Positions 62,601 to 64,000 of a DNA stretch of 64,000 nt are shown in pieces (positions within the stretch are counted from its first letter, which is position 1; each line of letters starts with the position of its first letter). Under the pieces are notes generated by a model. That model did no database searches, had not been told where the DNA came from, and saw only the letters and a list, made by a program, of their open reading frames with translations. The translations under genes were made by a program, and so were the position numbers. Origin of the DNA: Anopheles merus (Eukaryota > Arthropoda > Insecta > Diptera > Culicidae); contig NC_054082.1 in the NCBI RefSeq assembly GCF_017562075.2, positions 46,087,832-46,151,831 of the forward strand, written 5' to 3'.

Positions 62601-64000
62601 TAACAATCAGAAGTGTTTTAAGAGTTGACTTTGACTCTTTACGGTAGATAATAATCAATTTATTGAAATAAGCAAACATAATATGTAAACCACTAGAGTC
62701 TTACCTCATGACATTTTTAGCAACAAATAGAATGGAAATATCGTTGGTAAACAATTTCTAAAACTGTTTACAGTATATCAAAGGCATGGTACATGGTGCT
62801 GATTTACTAGTTATGTTTTCCTGTTCATTTTCCAACGGGAAAAGGAGAATTGCTTCAACCAAAAGGTTGTGTTGCAGGTTAAATATACAAGCGAGCGACA
62901 CTGTAGTTGACAATCAATTTTCAGCTCTGTCGATGTCCTATCAATACACCATCACCGTAAAGTTATGAGCCGTTGTGTTTTTTAGCAGGCCCGCTCAGGA
63001 ATGCCATACACTGCTTTGTGGGCCTTCCAACGCGGCTCTGAAAATCGCCTGCAGAGCTTCGGAACACCGCTAACGACCAATTAATAGATACGTTAATTTA
63101 TGTTCTAACCCTGTCCTGGCACGGCGGAGGCGTGCGGTACGGTACGACGCCGAACCGAGTAATCTACCTCAGCCACAGCGTTGCGCTTATGCTTATCAGC
63201 TTACCGTCTGAGCGATCGATCGAACTTTCCTACCGCAGCCGTGAAGGCTCATTAGACATCGGCAATCGGCATCGGCTCACAACCGTGACGACGATCGCGG
63301 TCGCACTTGGAATGACCCATTCTGCCGAGGTGCTGTGAGCCCCGCGTTGCACCATCTTTTGCACGCGAATGGAACGAAAGATTTGCTACCTCTCGCCCGT
63401 TCTGAATAGTGCGCACCCCTATTCCCACACACACACACAGAGGGTGCACAGCTCTCGACGGCGCACTTGCGGATTGTTTGCGCCTGCCTGATTCACGCTG
63501 ATAACATCTGCGTCAGCCTTCACCACGTGCATACCCTTCCTTCCTGCCTGGTCCGCTTTTCCAGTATACTGGCAGTTCCCTGCGCTAGCGGGATGCGCAA
63601 CGATGGAGGAGTAGGTGGCCGAGTACATTGGAGGATTTTGCCTGAAACCTTCTCGCGTATTCCCCGAGCGCGATACGCGCGAGATGATGTACAGCGGTGG
63701 ATTTGGCCGGCAGTTTTGAATAAATATAAATAATTCACCAACTGCCTGATCTAACGAACCGTTTCAGTGCGCGGGCAAACACAAGGAATGCACGGTGAGG
63801 TGAGGTTTAGGTCACCGATGGTAAACGGCAAACACATGCAACAAACACAAACCTTCTCGAACCAATCCCTAGCGAAATCCGTCTCTGTATCGAATCGCGC
63901 CGATTGAGGTTAAGGTTACAAACGGACGGTCGATCGGCCGGAGCTAGATGGCTGGCTGGTTCCTCGTGTTGCACTCGTCTCGCTCTGGGGGTCCTTGGTG

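Larger units (their letters stand above)
57853..64000 (+). other. dys: Start of the next dys intron (more than 6.1 kb, open at right edge)
   Basis: This begins with the donor GTAAGT at 57853. I scanned the + strand for a phase-0 continuation of PAS-A (a Dys-like acidic/H-G-D-S/D-I-I-D stretch) and saw none, so the intron probably leaves the window. It contains a hAT-like transposon end (boundary 58270), a 13-G run (58209-58221), an open frame of uncertain status at 59308-59628 and otherwise unremarkable sequence. Simple palindromes such as aactctttaaaagagtt near 61147-61163 add nothing I can interpret. Confidence 0.7.

Overview
This is animal nuclear DNA, most likely from a mosquito of the genus Anopheles. 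The reasons are GT-AG introns, AT-rich pockets, dinucleotide microsatellites, a tRNA-derived SINE that reads like the Anopheles SINE200 family (with a perfect 12-bp target-site duplication), and one very long, sparsely coding gene. There are no bacterial-style operons, no tRNA or rRNA genes that I can support, and no CRISPR array.

Nearly the whole window is one gene on the + strand: the 5' part of dysfusion (dys), the insect counterpart of vertebrate NPAS4, a bHLH-PAS transcription factor. I rebuilt it from four coding exons whose splice phases agree exactly: 7716-7726 (start codon; encodes M-F-T plus two bases), 35865-36046 (bHLH domain), 50893-50957 (linker) and 57763-57852 (start of PAS-A). 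Together they give 116 codons. The rest of PAS-A, PAS-B and the C-terminal region must lie beyond 64000. The introns are about 28.1 kb, 14.8 kb, 6.8 kb and more than 6.1 kb, so about 0.5% of the window is recognised coding sequence.

Layout. 1-7649: upstream sequence or 5' intron, leader-like near the left edge, with a GC-rich block at about 6480-7260. 7650-7726: exon with the start codon. 7727-35864: giant intron with the SINE (30895-31098), a long (GT)n tract (32854-32954) and several AT-rich pockets. 36047-50892: intron ending in a 0.5-kb foldback (MITE-like) element at 50143-50638, only about 250 bp from the next exon. 50958-57762: intron with a near-perfect 57-nt hairpin (51179-51235) and a chain of well-formed but unexplained splice sites (52908-53251). 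57853-64000: start of the next intron, with a hAT-like transposon end at 58270.

Known biology of the family: Dys pairs with Tango (ARNT) to regulate genes in tracheal fusion cells and leg joints of Drosophila. Nothing in the window contradicts that role. Most open frames over 60 codons look like chance frames in non-coding DNA. A few with protein-like composition are listed as uncertain.
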